A stretch of 64,000 nucleotides of DNA, from the NCBI RefSeq assembly GCF_963675165.1, contig NC_087391.1:825001-889000 (forward strand), read 5' to 3'. A model generated the notes under the pieces. It did not search any database and was not told where the DNA came from. It saw nothing but the letters and a program-made list of their open reading frames with translations. The position numbers and the translations under genes are program-made. The DNA comes from Halichondria panicea (Eukaryota > Porifera > Demospongiae > Suberitida > Halichondriidae). Positions 50,701 through 61,504 of the stretch are shown here, in pieces. Each line of letters starts with the position of its first letter. Position 1 is the stretch's first letter.

Positions 50701-52525
50701 TCAATAGTATGAGTATTGTAGGCTTGAGGACAATGGAGATTGTTCAATGCAACCGTAACCATACACTATGTTCCCCATGCAACCGTAAGCATGCACTGTG
50801 TTCCCCATGTAACCGTAACCACGCACTGTGTTCCCCATGCAACCGTAACCACGCACTATGTTCCCCATGCAACCGTAAGCATGCACTGTGTTCCCCATGC
50901 AACCGTTCCCCATGCAACCGTAAGCATGCACTGTGTTCCCCATGCAACCGTAAGCATGCACTGTGTTCCCCATGCAACCGTAACCACGCACTATGTTCCC
51001 CATGCAACCGTAACCATACACTGTGTTCCCCATGCAACCGTAACCACGCACTGTGTTCCCCATGCAACCGTAACCATGCACTGTGTTCCCCATGCAACCG
51101 TAACCATACACTATGTTCCCCATGCAACCGTAACCATACACTGTGTTTCCCAAGCAACCGTAACCACGCACTGTGTTCCCCTCCCCTCACAGGACATCAG
51201 CTCACACTGTCAGAGAACCAACGTCAAGGTCATGGGCATAATGGACGCCATGATCATGAAGCAACTCGACAAGGTATGACTCCAAATGCATTTTGTAACC
51301 TTTTGAAATGCCTGTCCAGTGATGTGTTAATTAAACCAGTGATTGCTTCCGGCGAAGAAGCATTGACTATTATAGTTGATGATTCGCCTGTTTTTATAGC
51401 TAACTGTGACTGCTCATAACTTCAGATCGAATCGTGCATTTTTACAATCATTTTGTAGCCCTTTTAAAGGCCTAGATCTTTAGTTGAATCGTGTGATTGT
51501 CTTATGATTTGTGTATTGTTCATGTGACCCAGTGGGAGGCCAAGAGTCCAGTGCCGTCAGTGCCGTTTAAGAACCTGGTCAAACAGATTGTTAAGCTACA
51601 CGATAACTTGGTGGACATTCTCCCCTCCGACCTCTTGCAGGTGAGGACACACTACATGAGTACATGTACATGTAGTTGTACCTCTGTAGCTAGTTGTACA
51701 TGTGTACTGCAGAGCTAATTTGTCTGCTAATTAAAATCAATTACACCCCCATCACTCCCCAGAGGAGGAATGCCAGGGTCAAAAGGTCACTAATTAAAAC
51801 TCTATTTCCCTACCTTGTCTGTATGTACATGTATAGCAATGTTGTACGTTGCTTTAACAGACCCACCCCCCTCAAACTCAACGCCCTATTACCAATATAA
51901 GACTCCCAACGCCCACGCCCACCCCAGCCCACATGTTATACATGTGCAAAGTATGTACCTACATGTATTCACGGCCCACCCTACCACCCACGCACACACA
52001 CACAGGCACTGTTTGCCGGTATAGAGCAGATGTTCACTAGTCACCTCCGTGAGAAGCTACTGGTCCTCGGCATCTCCAACAATGGCAGCACACTGCACGG
52101 GTGAGTGAGTTACTAACAGCTGCCACTCACCACATACCTTATTGTTATAATATTCATTGTTATAGCAACGGAATATTCATTAACTTTACGGAGTGCTTTA
52201 TGTGCTTTCATTATGCATAGTAGCTAGCACAACAAGTGTGCATCATAGAGCTTTGTTTAATGGGGCAGTACTTGAATTGTGTCATATCATCAGTTATCTA
52301 CATGTATCAATAACAAAAGAATGTTGAGCTGTCAGCTCAAATTACTGACATCACAACATGTGAGCAGCTGCCCTTGCATTCTACCATGTACGAGTAGACC
52401 TCTCTTATTCTTATTGCAGGATTGTGAATTCTGAGCTGAGTCATTTCAAAGGTTCCCTGAGCTCTCTGGAAGATGTGAAAGCATTTGGAAGCAGTTTATT
52501 TGATGTGTGGACTGGACTCAGATAG
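44764..52525 (+). CDS. VPS54: VPS54, GARP tethering complex subunit (985 aa)
   Basis: Sixteen coding exons: 44764-45518, 45899-46280, 46500-46757, 47078-47148, 47580-47870, 47920-48178, 48249-48298, 49136-49215, 49306-49411, 49461-49566, 49613-49700, 50395-50516, 51193-51273, 51533-51640, 52006-52100, 52420-52525. The sum is 2,958 nt (985 aa; human about 977). Strong family blocks: LLHEQLTQYLDVIEVHLAHQ, then SDLFFETLSSQQDLQE; TQPNIQSLLAASDFVGALEL, then TTQEVLTQELQGVHALRHLG; and the C-terminal domain with PVPSVPFKNLVKQI and HDNLVDILPSD. VPS54 is the GARP-specific subunit that tethers endosome-derived vesicles at the trans-Golgi network with VPS51-53. The start at 44764 (MAGHSSGSEDLWDEL) is preferred; the open frame 26 codons upstream has no family support. 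Exon 5 is a low-complexity Pro/Glu/Asp linker. Confidence 0.95.
48293..49107. repeat. 29-bp minisatellite seeded on the VPS54 exon 7 splice donor
   Basis: About 28 copies of ctaaggtgtgtgctagtgta plus ctcgctgca (29 bp), near-identical with a few tgtgat and gtatgt variants. The first copy overlaps the end of exon 7 (AAGCTAAG|gtatgtg), so every unit carries an AAG|GTGTGT donor-like site. The array fills the intron up to about 30 bp before exon 8. There are no spacers, so it is not a CRISPR. Confidence 0.97.
49831..50138. mobile_element. Foldback element (long inverted repeat, ~150-bp arms)
   Basis: The left arm from ggtataccaagagtatatga to gtgtgatgtaatct pairs with the right arm from agattacatcacccacgctt to tatactcttgggtatacc, meeting near 49987 with almost no loop. 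Arms differ at scattered sites. Lies in the VPS54 intron between exons 11 and 12; it would form a very stable RNA hairpin in the pre-mRNA. Confidence 0.88.
50739..51178. repeat. 30-bp minisatellite (catgcaaccgtaaccatgca family)
   Basis: About 14-15 copies of a 30-bp unit (ccccatgcaaccgtaaccat then gcactgtgtt) with one truncated copy near 50905. It fills the intron before VPS54 exon 13. Because the unit is a multiple of three, several strands and frames stay open; none is a supported gene. Confidence 0.97.
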
Positions 52526-53248
52526 CATTTTATAGGGTTAACTTATTATATATATATAATCATATAACTTTGTGCAATCGTTGTTTCTTCGTGTGCAGAA
52601 AGTATTCTACACTATTCTCACCATAATTATACCGTATAGTGTGAAATTTTCGAGGTACCTATGTTTCGTGGAATGGCCTCTAAAAGCCTTTCATTGAATA
52701 ATTTCGTGAGTTGACTGCTTACCAGAAGTCACACCTTTAAATCTCTTCACGTTATAGCAGATAATTCTAATTTAAAGACAATTTTTGTGGACTTAATTTT
52801 TGTGTAGGATTACTAACCCACGAAATCAGCGAAAATTAAGCCCTTGAAATTTTCGTGCTATACGGTAGTTCAGATCGAGAGAGCTGGCATGTGTTTACTG
52901 TTACTACCGGCATGCATGTGTATATAACGCAACATACATTGTATAGGGAAATACAGAAGCCCCACAAATGACTCCTTATTTGTGGGAGGATTACATTCAT
53001 GTCGCCATGGGAAATCAACATCATTGCATGGTGTCATTAATCTCATTCTTTATACATAGCAGCACATTTTTGTCAAACACACAAGATATACATACATCAC
53101 AATCGTGCAGAACTATTGATATAAACCACAGAAATGAGATATAAAAGGATGTGCTGTGTCATATACACATATACATAGGGCAATACATTCTTGCGCTGAC
53201 AATAAAAAGGCTAGCAATTATACTAACTTCATAGCTATTAATGTCTAC
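52526..53248. other. VPS54-PP1 tail-to-tail spacer
   Basis: Contains the 3' ends of both genes and MITE copy 6. No additional gene is seen. Confidence 0.6.
52630..52867. mobile_element. MITE copy 6 (CCGTATAG family)
   Basis: Ends taccgtatagtgtgaaattt and gaaattttcgtgctatacggta flank 238 bp. The interior is clearly related to copy 2 at 18350 (ggcctctaaaagc, gactgcttaccagaag, ctaacccacgaaatc), so the two belong to one subfamily. Confidence 0.85.
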
Positions 53249-54205
53249 TCATTTCTTGGAATTCTTGCCTCCACTCGTTCCTCCGAACAGCTTTCTTCTG
53301 TCACTGGCAGGCTTGAGGATTTGAAACGAGCACATGAGGCTCTCGTCCACGCTCATCATCGACCCAGCGTTGTCAAACTCACCACAGTAGTTAGGGGCAG
53401 AGAACAGAGTCACCAGCTGCCTCTTAGCAAAGAACTCGTAGCCATCCTCAACCACTTGGTGAGCCCGGGTGATCAGATCAAAATCATTCTTGGCCAGAAA
53501 CTTGGAGACAATCTCAGGTCCAAAAGTGAAGGAAACTCCACGATCGTTTTCACCCCACCTTGCCGTTTCTTTGTCGGGGTCGGCCCAGAGGAGGTCACAA
53601 AGAAGGCCTTGATCGGGGACATCGGTGGGACGCATGACGCGACGAATTTGCTCCATATTGTGCAAATCTGGAGAGAGCCCGCCATGACAACAGAAGATCT
53701 TCTCGTCGATAACAGCCGCCACCGGAAGACAGTTGAAACAATCAGTAAACGTCTTCCACAGACGAATGTTGTACCGTCTCTTGCATTCGTCATAGAAACC
53801 GTATATCCTGTTGATACTCGCACACTCGTGATTGCCCCTCAAAAGAAAGAAATTCTCGGGGTACTTGACCTTGTAGGCCAAAAGTAGGCACACCGTTTCG
53901 AGCGACTGTTTCCCACGGTCCACGTAGTCCCCCAAGAAAAGGTAGTTGGCTTCGGGTGGGAACCCTCCATACTCAAACAAGCGCAGCAGATCATAATACT
54001 GGCCATGAATGTCCCCGCATATTTTAAGGGGGGCCTCTAGCTCCAGGAGAATGGGTTGACTCAGGAATACCTCTCTCGATTTCAAACAAAGCCCGCGGAT
54101 TTCGGCTTCAGTAAGCTGAACGTTCTTGCCAGGTCTTGAACCACGCACATCCAGTAGCCTCTGTATGATACTATCAATGTTGACCTTGTCCACTTCTGAT
54201 GCCAT
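53249..54205 (-). CDS. Protein phosphatase 1 catalytic subunit (318 aa, intronless CDS)
   Basis: A single open frame encodes a complete PP1c. The metal-binding and catalytic signatures are all present: GDIHGQ, GDYVDRG, RGNHE, the HGG of CCHGGLSP, and [12 protein letters not shown]. Also present are [20 protein letters not shown] and the SAPNYC loop that reacts with microcystin-type inhibitors. YYDLLRL and RRYNIRLW favour the alpha/gamma type (PPP1CA/CC) over beta (TDLLRL, RRFNIKLW). The tail after the catalytic core is short ([15 protein letters not shown]) and lacks the TPPR motif of vertebrate PP1 that is phosphorylated by CDK. PP1c acts in cytosol and nucleus with RVxF-type regulatory partners. 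The start at [14 protein letters not shown] fits the family. Confidence 0.97.
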   Translation of the reverse strand: MASEVDKVNIDSIIQRLLDVRGSRPGKNVQLTEAEIRGLCLKSREVFLSQPILLELEAPLKICGDIHGQYYDLLRLFEYGGFPPEANYLFLGDYVDRGKQSLETVCLLLAYKVKYPENFFLLRGNHECASINRIYGFYDECKRRYNIRLWKTFTDCFNCLPVAAVIDEKIFCCHGGLSPDLHNMEQIRRVMRPTDVPDQGLLCDLLWADPDKETARWGENDRGVSFTFGPEIVSKFLAKNDFDLITRAHQVVEDGYEFFAKRQLVTLFSAPNYCGEFDNAGSMMSVDESLMCSFQILKPASDRRKLFGGTSGGKNSKK

Positions 54206-54211
54206 GGTAAA

Positions 54212-54376
54212 CCTGTACAAAATACACAAAAAATTGTTTAGAAACCTATTAAATTAAAAATGCTGTATGAATCATTGAATGTAGGCTTGTTTTAATAGCG
54301 CTTGTAAGCTTCTCTAACTTCTAGAGTGTAGGCTACGCCTGCTGCAGCTATAGCTAGTAGTAGTTTACTACTTACC
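54212..54376 (-). other. Likely 5' UTR intron of the PP1 gene
   Basis: A tttgtacag acceptor lies 7 nt upstream of the PP1 ATG, and a strong donor (cagag|gtaagtag) sits at about 54376 on the minus strand. This suggests a short non-coding first exon starting upstream (about 54380-54450) and explains why no coding intron is needed. Confidence 0.6.
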
Positions 54377-54429
54377 TCTGTACGTAGCTCTGTTTGGGTT
54401 CCAAAGCTTGGATTCTCAAGAATGAAGAT

Positions 54430-55009
54430 TGCTGACAAACCCACCCCAAATTCGGTTAATCAGTTTACTAGATCCCGCGTCACAATTAATTTTTTAATGC
54501 ACAGAAAGAGGGGCGGGGCTGATCTGTCCTTTTCATGACGTCATCAGATTCTGGTGTTGTGTTGTTGAGCTTGTTGTAAATCATGTAAATTATTGCTCAT
54601 TCCTAACTCTTACTTCAACACTGCATGTATAAACAACAGATACGTAAATATCCCGACCACAAGAGAAGGCCAGTGGTGTGAGTGGGAATAGAGTCCACTC
54701 AACCACGCCATGTTTTGCTTTCGCTCAAGAGTGTTGTAGAAGAGGTGAAGAGACAATGTTACATTATACAGAATTGAATTCCAAGTATTACAGGAGAGGA
54801 TTGTGTGTACATGTACGTACCACCGTACCAATGAACATTTATTATTCGTTCAACACTATAATTACAATGTGCACAAAGCACCTCTGAAAACATGAACAGA
54901 GGATACGATAGAAAGTGATAGAAAAGAGTAATATAAAGAGAGAATAGTTGTTAAACAACGACAACCATGATTATAATCATACAAATTTCCTAGTACAGTA
55001 GGACAGTTC
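54430..55009 (-). other. PP1 upstream region and 3' end of the RhoGEF gene
   Basis: Spacer between two same-strand genes. AATAAA on the minus strand (tttatt at 54838-54843), about 170 nt after the RhoGEF stop, is a candidate poly(A) signal. A short dispersed repeat (catgttttgctttcgctcaa, near 54707) is shared with about 19857. No gene seen. Confidence 0.45.
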
Positions 55010-55635
55010 TTATACAGGGGATTCATATAAAGGCATTTCTGGGTCAGAGTCTTGACTTCCCCCTGAGCTAGATGACGTGGGTAGAATGGGTGACGTTGCC
55101 TCAGGCGTTCTGCGAGACTCTATAGTCAGGTGAGAGCGTCGCTCATCGGGTAACGGTGACCTTCGAAACGAAACATTGCTACCAGACGACACCCTCTTCA
55201 TTGACAATCCATTACTAGGGGACGATCTTCTCATCAATATTCCACTACCGGATGATGTCCTCTTCAAAGTGTCGTCTAAATCGCCCAGCATGCTACCAGA
55301 GGAGGTACGATGGAGTCCCACCTGACTGGCACTGCGAGCGTTGAGATCCACGAATGTACTGGGAGAGCCTGGGGCTATTGAGCTGCTGACTTGACTAATA
55401 GTGTCCTCAGAGTAGAGAGAACTAGACGATACCTCCGAGGTGTTGGAGGTGATACTGACTAACGAGCCGGGACGAGAACGACGGGATCGTGGGAAGTCAA
55501 GGCTTGTACGATATCTCATCGACATGGTGTGACGAATCGAGTGTCCGAATGAACGTCCAATGGTTGCCGAGCGACCAGGGCCGGCAGCCATGAGGGAAGT
55601 GAGTTCTCGAGAACCGTGGCGCTCCAAATTCTTGT
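55010..55635 (-). other. RhoGEF C-terminal tail with RxSSGS repeats
   Basis: The last exon encodes an approximately 205-residue disordered tail. It contains four spaced copies of an HRTSSGS / KRTSSGS / RRSSPSN / KRVSSGS motif, each about 16-20 residues apart, plus [12 protein letters not shown]. These are basophilic-kinase or 14-3-3-like sites (R-x-x-S, RxSxS). They suggest phospho-regulation; this is inferred from composition only. Confidence 0.6.
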
Positions 55636-58600
55636 CTGTGGAGACAAATATAATATTAGCAATGAGATAACAGAACTAGAAACAATGCACAAAATAGCAT
55701 GTAATTCAGAAAAATCTCATTGACATTTGTAATGTAGATCGAAGTGCATATATAATTATAGGATATACTACAATTATATCATGTGACTATCTTGTACCTT
55801 TTAGCTGCAGCATGTGACTAAAGAAGAGGTCCCAGATGTCCTGCACCCAAGTGTTCTTCAGGTCCACAGAGTCGGCCTGGAAACAGAGAGACACCTTCTT
55901 CCCTGAGAGTGTGAACCGAGTCGGGTGACCTTCGACAGTTTCTCGCAGTACAAAGTCCTTTGTCTGTGGGAGGAGGGAGGGGCGTCTTTGTCATAGCTAG
56001 ACAATATGTACAGTATTTATATAAACAAATTTAACATTCCACATTATTGTCATAGCAAAACTCTCCCACCAAAAAATTCCAAATAGCTGTGATATTAGAC
56101 TCATACAGTAGTAGGCTGCGGGATATTAATGCACATACACATGTACGTAGTAGTTGGAGAACGAGACGAACAGAGAATGGCGAAGTTTGTGATCACAACC
56201 AATTAACACTAAAAGCATAGGTATACAATGTACATAGATGTACTAGCTACCCCTCACCATATAGTGGTCCTTGTATTCAAACACCTCATCAGAGCCGGCG
56301 ATATCTTTGGAGTGCTTCAGCTTCTTCCTCTTAGCCAGGATAATGGTGGACTCAAACAGAAACACTCTCCGCTTGTGTTTGGTCATCTCCACCAGAACCA
56401 GGTCCCCCTGTCTCAAGATCTTCCCTTGATCATCAATCCTCTCCTGAGGGAAGGTGGGGCAATTGAATTATACATTCCAAAGAGGACAGGTATTATAATT
56501 ATGTGCAAGTCAACACAATTAGTATTAATTAATAAATAGTTGAACTTACATCGAAACCTTTGAGGCACTCGACGGCGAGGAGATCGTTGCCATGACGGAG
56601 AATGAAGTCAGTCATTTTTTGGGCTTCCTGAAATTACAAAAAGCACCATAGGTAGTCATAACTACTGCCAATATCAACAACACACGCTATAGGAAAACTC
56701 CTAGTAACCAGTGAAAACAAACAAATACCAATGACAATAACATGCCTATAGTGCTATGTGCATGTTGGTTAAACATTCGAGATTTCACTATGTTGTTTTC
56801 TAGCTCAAAATTTGGTAAAAACAGTGGCACCCAAAAAGTTAAAAATTATAATTATGGTGAGCTCATCGCATGTAAATGTACCTCTAATTATTGTAAAGGA
56901 GCTATAATTTTATATTTCCCCTCACCTTCAACTTGTCATAGTACTCCTTGAGTTTCCCGGCCAGATCAGACTTGACTGAGTGTTTGATAAGGTCCTTGAG
57001 GAACAGCTGGTAGCGAGCCATGCGTTGGAATGGCTTGATGAGATACGAGCCCAATACAAAGCTGTCATTCAGTCGCTTTGATGTCATCTGTAGGTACACA
57101 TACACAAGAGATTAAAGCAATATTTAGATCAAAAACAATCACTAGCTGATATGCCTTTCAAAGGGCTATATACAAAATGCATCGTTAACACTCAATGTTA
57201 GGCATCAACACATAGGTGAAGCACAACACAAGCTCAATAGCTCTAGTACGAGCTCTGTACAAGCAAGGGTCATATATAGGATACACAAGCTATACATTTA
57301 TAAGCTGAAAATTATAGGCATGGCAATAAATGGGGGGGGGGGGTCAGCTCACAGCAAAGAAGGTGTGGCCTCCCTCGTTCATGAGTTTCGTCTGCAGGGG
57401 CATGTTCTTGAAGTACTGGCAATAGTTGAGCAGGTCCTCTTCAAACATGAGGAAGATCTCCCCCAACTTGATGGGGCACTTGCGACACGACTCTAGCAGC
57501 GGGAAGATCATCCTGTGATAGAGCATGCATGAGGGTAATGTACGTGGACAGCTACAATCACGTAATAAATATAATTATATAGTTACATGCAATTATCGAA
57601 TGGCAATGGACTTTATAGCCAGTGTCTTTCAAGCGGTCATAACTCGAGGTTTGGAAATTCCGTTCAAAAGTAAAATGTGCATTCAATAGCTCTACTACAT
57701 GTATGCCTAATAGCATTGTTTACCTCCAAAATGTTTGGGCCATTTTTCTGAAATATGCCTTGGTAAAATTTGGGTCCGACAAATGTATGATCTAACACAT
57801 AATGTGACGTGGAAGAACTCTTTTTTTTTCATTGAGCTATAAGAACGCGCGTTTAAATTTTGAATCAGATCTCCCAAACTTGTGATGTTATGATGCTGCA
57901 ATGCTACAATCAAACACTGTATTCCAATTGTCAATTGATCAGTATACAGTACAAAATGAATAAGTTGCCACTTGGTACGCAAAATCTCTTTCAATTTGAC
58001 ACTGATATACTGGTACTTTCTGTTTGGTATTCTTGTGAGACTAATAAATGTTCAGGATTAGAGTTCATGTTAATATTATTTTAATGTCAGACGTATGTAC
58101 AACTTGGGCGAAACTTGGGCAAAAAACGTACAGCAATAAACTGAGTTCTTTAGGATTATAATCTACTTATTATGAAGGTGTACTCACTGTCTATTAAACT
58201 CGAGCAGCTTCTGTATGTTAGAGAAGATGAGGTTCCTCTTCCCGACCAGGTTGCGTGGCAACTCGTCGAGGTTGTCCATGGCCGGCATGTACTCCTTCAC
58301 CACCCACTCCAGATCACGGATGTAAGTCATCTCTGTCTGAATGAGCTCCTCCATTAGCTTCCTATATAAGGGGGGTGGGGGTAATCACATTACTAGGAAA
58401 TCAGGTGGTTAGGTAATGTGTACATGTCATGGCAGAGGATGTTTTGACATGTAGTACGCGAATCGCTACAAGATCAGCTAGTGTAATGGGCCCCGCACAT
58501 GCCATCACCTACTACTGTAACTAGAAATGAAATACAGTTGGGTGTGTGTCCGTGTGCGTACGTGTGTGTGTGTGTGTGTCCGTGTGTGTGTGTGGTGGAG

Positions 58601-61469
58601 GTAATCGAGGCTAGCTGACTAAGAAACCACTACGTACAAAGGACAGTTTAAGGTGTAATTACAGTACACAAAACACAGGACGTGCAGTGCAACAATGTCC
58701 GCATTGACAGTACTGCACGGGTTCATTACAAAGAACACTAATGAAATCTTTGTGAAGCACACTAATGATATCTTTGTGATGCACATGACAACCTTACAGA
58801 GGCAGTGAAGCTCTTTGAAGTTCAATCCAAAGGATGTTTAGTCAACTAAAACATCACTGAAACGGTTTGTGTTTCGGCTATAAAAGGTCTCAGTGTACAC
58901 ACACTCTGTTTACTACCGGCATGTGTACACAAGTGCTTGAAGGCTCACCTTCTGTGTTTAGCATTCTTGGTCTGAACATTCAGGTCACTCTCGCTACCAG
59001 GGCAAGGGAGCAGCTCCACCTGTGTGGGTCACATGACACTGAGCGACTGACAGTATAATAATTATATACATCACCTACAATACAGCCACAAAGATGGACA
59101 TTAGAACAACAATTTTCAACTGCCGAGAAGATCGATCTGCTGATAGTGCTATCGGAAACAGTGCAACTAGCTACTACTACTACTCACTCTCTCTTTCAAG
59201 ACTTCTGGGGTTACTTTCTCGGCAGCTACCGGCGGTTTCTCGACGGCCTCATCTCCCACCACAAACGTGGGGCCAGAGGTTTCCGTGGGACCAGAGATGT
59301 CCTTCTTTGAGAGGTGTTGGCGTTTCAGAGTCGGGTACTCATTCTTCTCGAGTTCTTCGAGCATGTCTAGTAGACTGATTTGTGGGTCACCATCCACTAT
59401 CTCTATACTCTTCGCGGGGGAGGAGGGGAGGGAGGGGAAATCACCTATGCAGGGGGTAGAAGAAAATATAACAATACTGTACATGTGTACGTACGTAAAA
59501 CGGCTATTGTCTATTGCCTGTTCGAATACTGGTAAACAACGCAACTAAAAATAGATACATGTACGTACTACACATGATAGAAGTACTGTACTTGTCACAT
59601 TGTAATCAAGTATCGATGTACAGTGTGAGCTCTGCCCTAAGGGTCCTAGTATTATTTATAACTCACGTGTACCTGCGTCTAGTCTCCCAGCTGCCGTCTC
59701 CACAGCTGTCTCTACACTCTGTAGCAGTAGTAAGGCTTTGTCCGCCCCCGTGTCGTAATGTAGGGACCCTCCAGACGCCGTGCTCTCTTGGTGTACCAGG
59801 TGGTGGTTAGAGGACACACCCATCTCAGGGGAACTTCCGTCACTACCAGTACTCCTGTCCAATAGGAGCTCCTGGCTCTTACGTCGTTCTACCACCATGT
59901 CTTCAATGAGCTGACAAGTATAATCCACTCTCTCTCCTATATCAGTGACTCGGTTGCACGTAAACACGCTCGTGTCTCGTATCCAATGACTATCGGTTTT
60001 CTCTGAGAGTTCGAGGAGCTCCTTGAGATTGTCCGCAGTGGGTCGAGGGTGTGTAGCTAAGAATTGTTGGACTAGGTCTTTGGCTTGGATAGGGTCAAGG
60101 CCAGTTGTGTCAGATAGAACCACAGCTCCTTCAATGGTCCAGGTAAGGGCCTAAGTTAAATGTAACAAAAATTGAAACTACAATGTCAGACTAGTATTTA
60201 TAGGCTGCTGACTGACAGGATATAGAGTTTAGATTACAAGCACTTCTAATTTTCTATGGTTGCACGATATTCTAGGAATGGTAAGTATCTGATAATTCTC
60301 GGAGAGATTGCAGTATTTATGCATTATGAGTTTCCTGTGTTTATGTATATGTATGAATAGAGGAATCAACAACTAATGAATATGATTGGAGAAGAGGCCG
60401 TAGTGTCAAAGAACGCATAACTATTGTTATTGCAGGAAATTCAACCAATTAACAGCCTAGCTAGGTACTACCACAGTACTGTACGAGTGTAATTTACAGG
60501 TATCAGAGAACAGCATCTACAATACTAATACCAATAGTAGGAAATCACGACACGAGTACCACGATAGTAATTATCCTCTGACGTTGAGTGTGGGCATCTA
60601 TATCCGCCCACTCTCAACGTTATTGCAGAGGCTAATTGCTAAATCGAGGTACTCGTGTCGTACCTACCTCCTCTGGTAGAAAATTCAACCCAACAGGCCT
60701 ACTCCACATACACATACACCCACCTTCTCTATGAGTTTGTGCAGTCTAACTGAGTCACGAAGGGTCTTCTTCCTCTGGCCTAGTTTGTCTTCAAAGCCAG
60801 TCATGAAGGTCCGTATCTTGCCCATGAGCCCGGTCACGGTCTGCTGGTTAGTGTGAGGGTTTTGCTCCAACTCAGAACCATTCTGAACTATCACGTCCAC
60901 TCGGCCCATGATTTGCTGCAGTCATGTGATAATCACATGTACAGATCAACTAATATGTAATGTACACTGCATTGTGCATATGTATGACTTCACCTCACAC
61001 TATATTAGAAACTAGATGTTGTCATAACAACATTGTAAACAGTAATAGACACCTCATTTCAAGCTACCCTCAGAACAACTACAGACTGTACAATCAAAGG
61101 GACCTATCTATATAAGGAGACAGGGCGTGGACGGTATTCTGGGCAATCACAACACAAGTAGTTCATTGTAGCAACACACTTAGTGCTTTGATGTACAGTA
61201 TGATAACCAACCTGTACATACACAGCAATAGGAAAAGCCCTGTGCAATGTTTCTGTAACAGTATACCTGACAGTGTAAATGCCTCCTCATACATTATGTT
61301 GCTATAAGCTAGGATCTTACTTGTGTGGAGTTCTCAAACTGTTTCAGTTCGGCCATTAGCGTCTCTGCCACGTCTAGACTCTCCCCCAACTCGGTGTGAG
61401 TCTGGAAGAACTCCTCAGCGTACTCTTCAAACCACTCAATCAGCTGCGTGTGTGTGTGTGTGTGTGTGC

Positions 61470-61504
<35 letters not shown>

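Noticed and set aside
50701-51419. Long open frames on both strands (up to 236 codons)
   Set aside because: They arise from a 30-bp repeat whose length is a multiple of three; no family and no start/splice support.
53156-53887. 243-codon plus-strand frame
   Set aside because: It is antisense to the highly conserved PP1 coding sequence and has no recognisable protein features.
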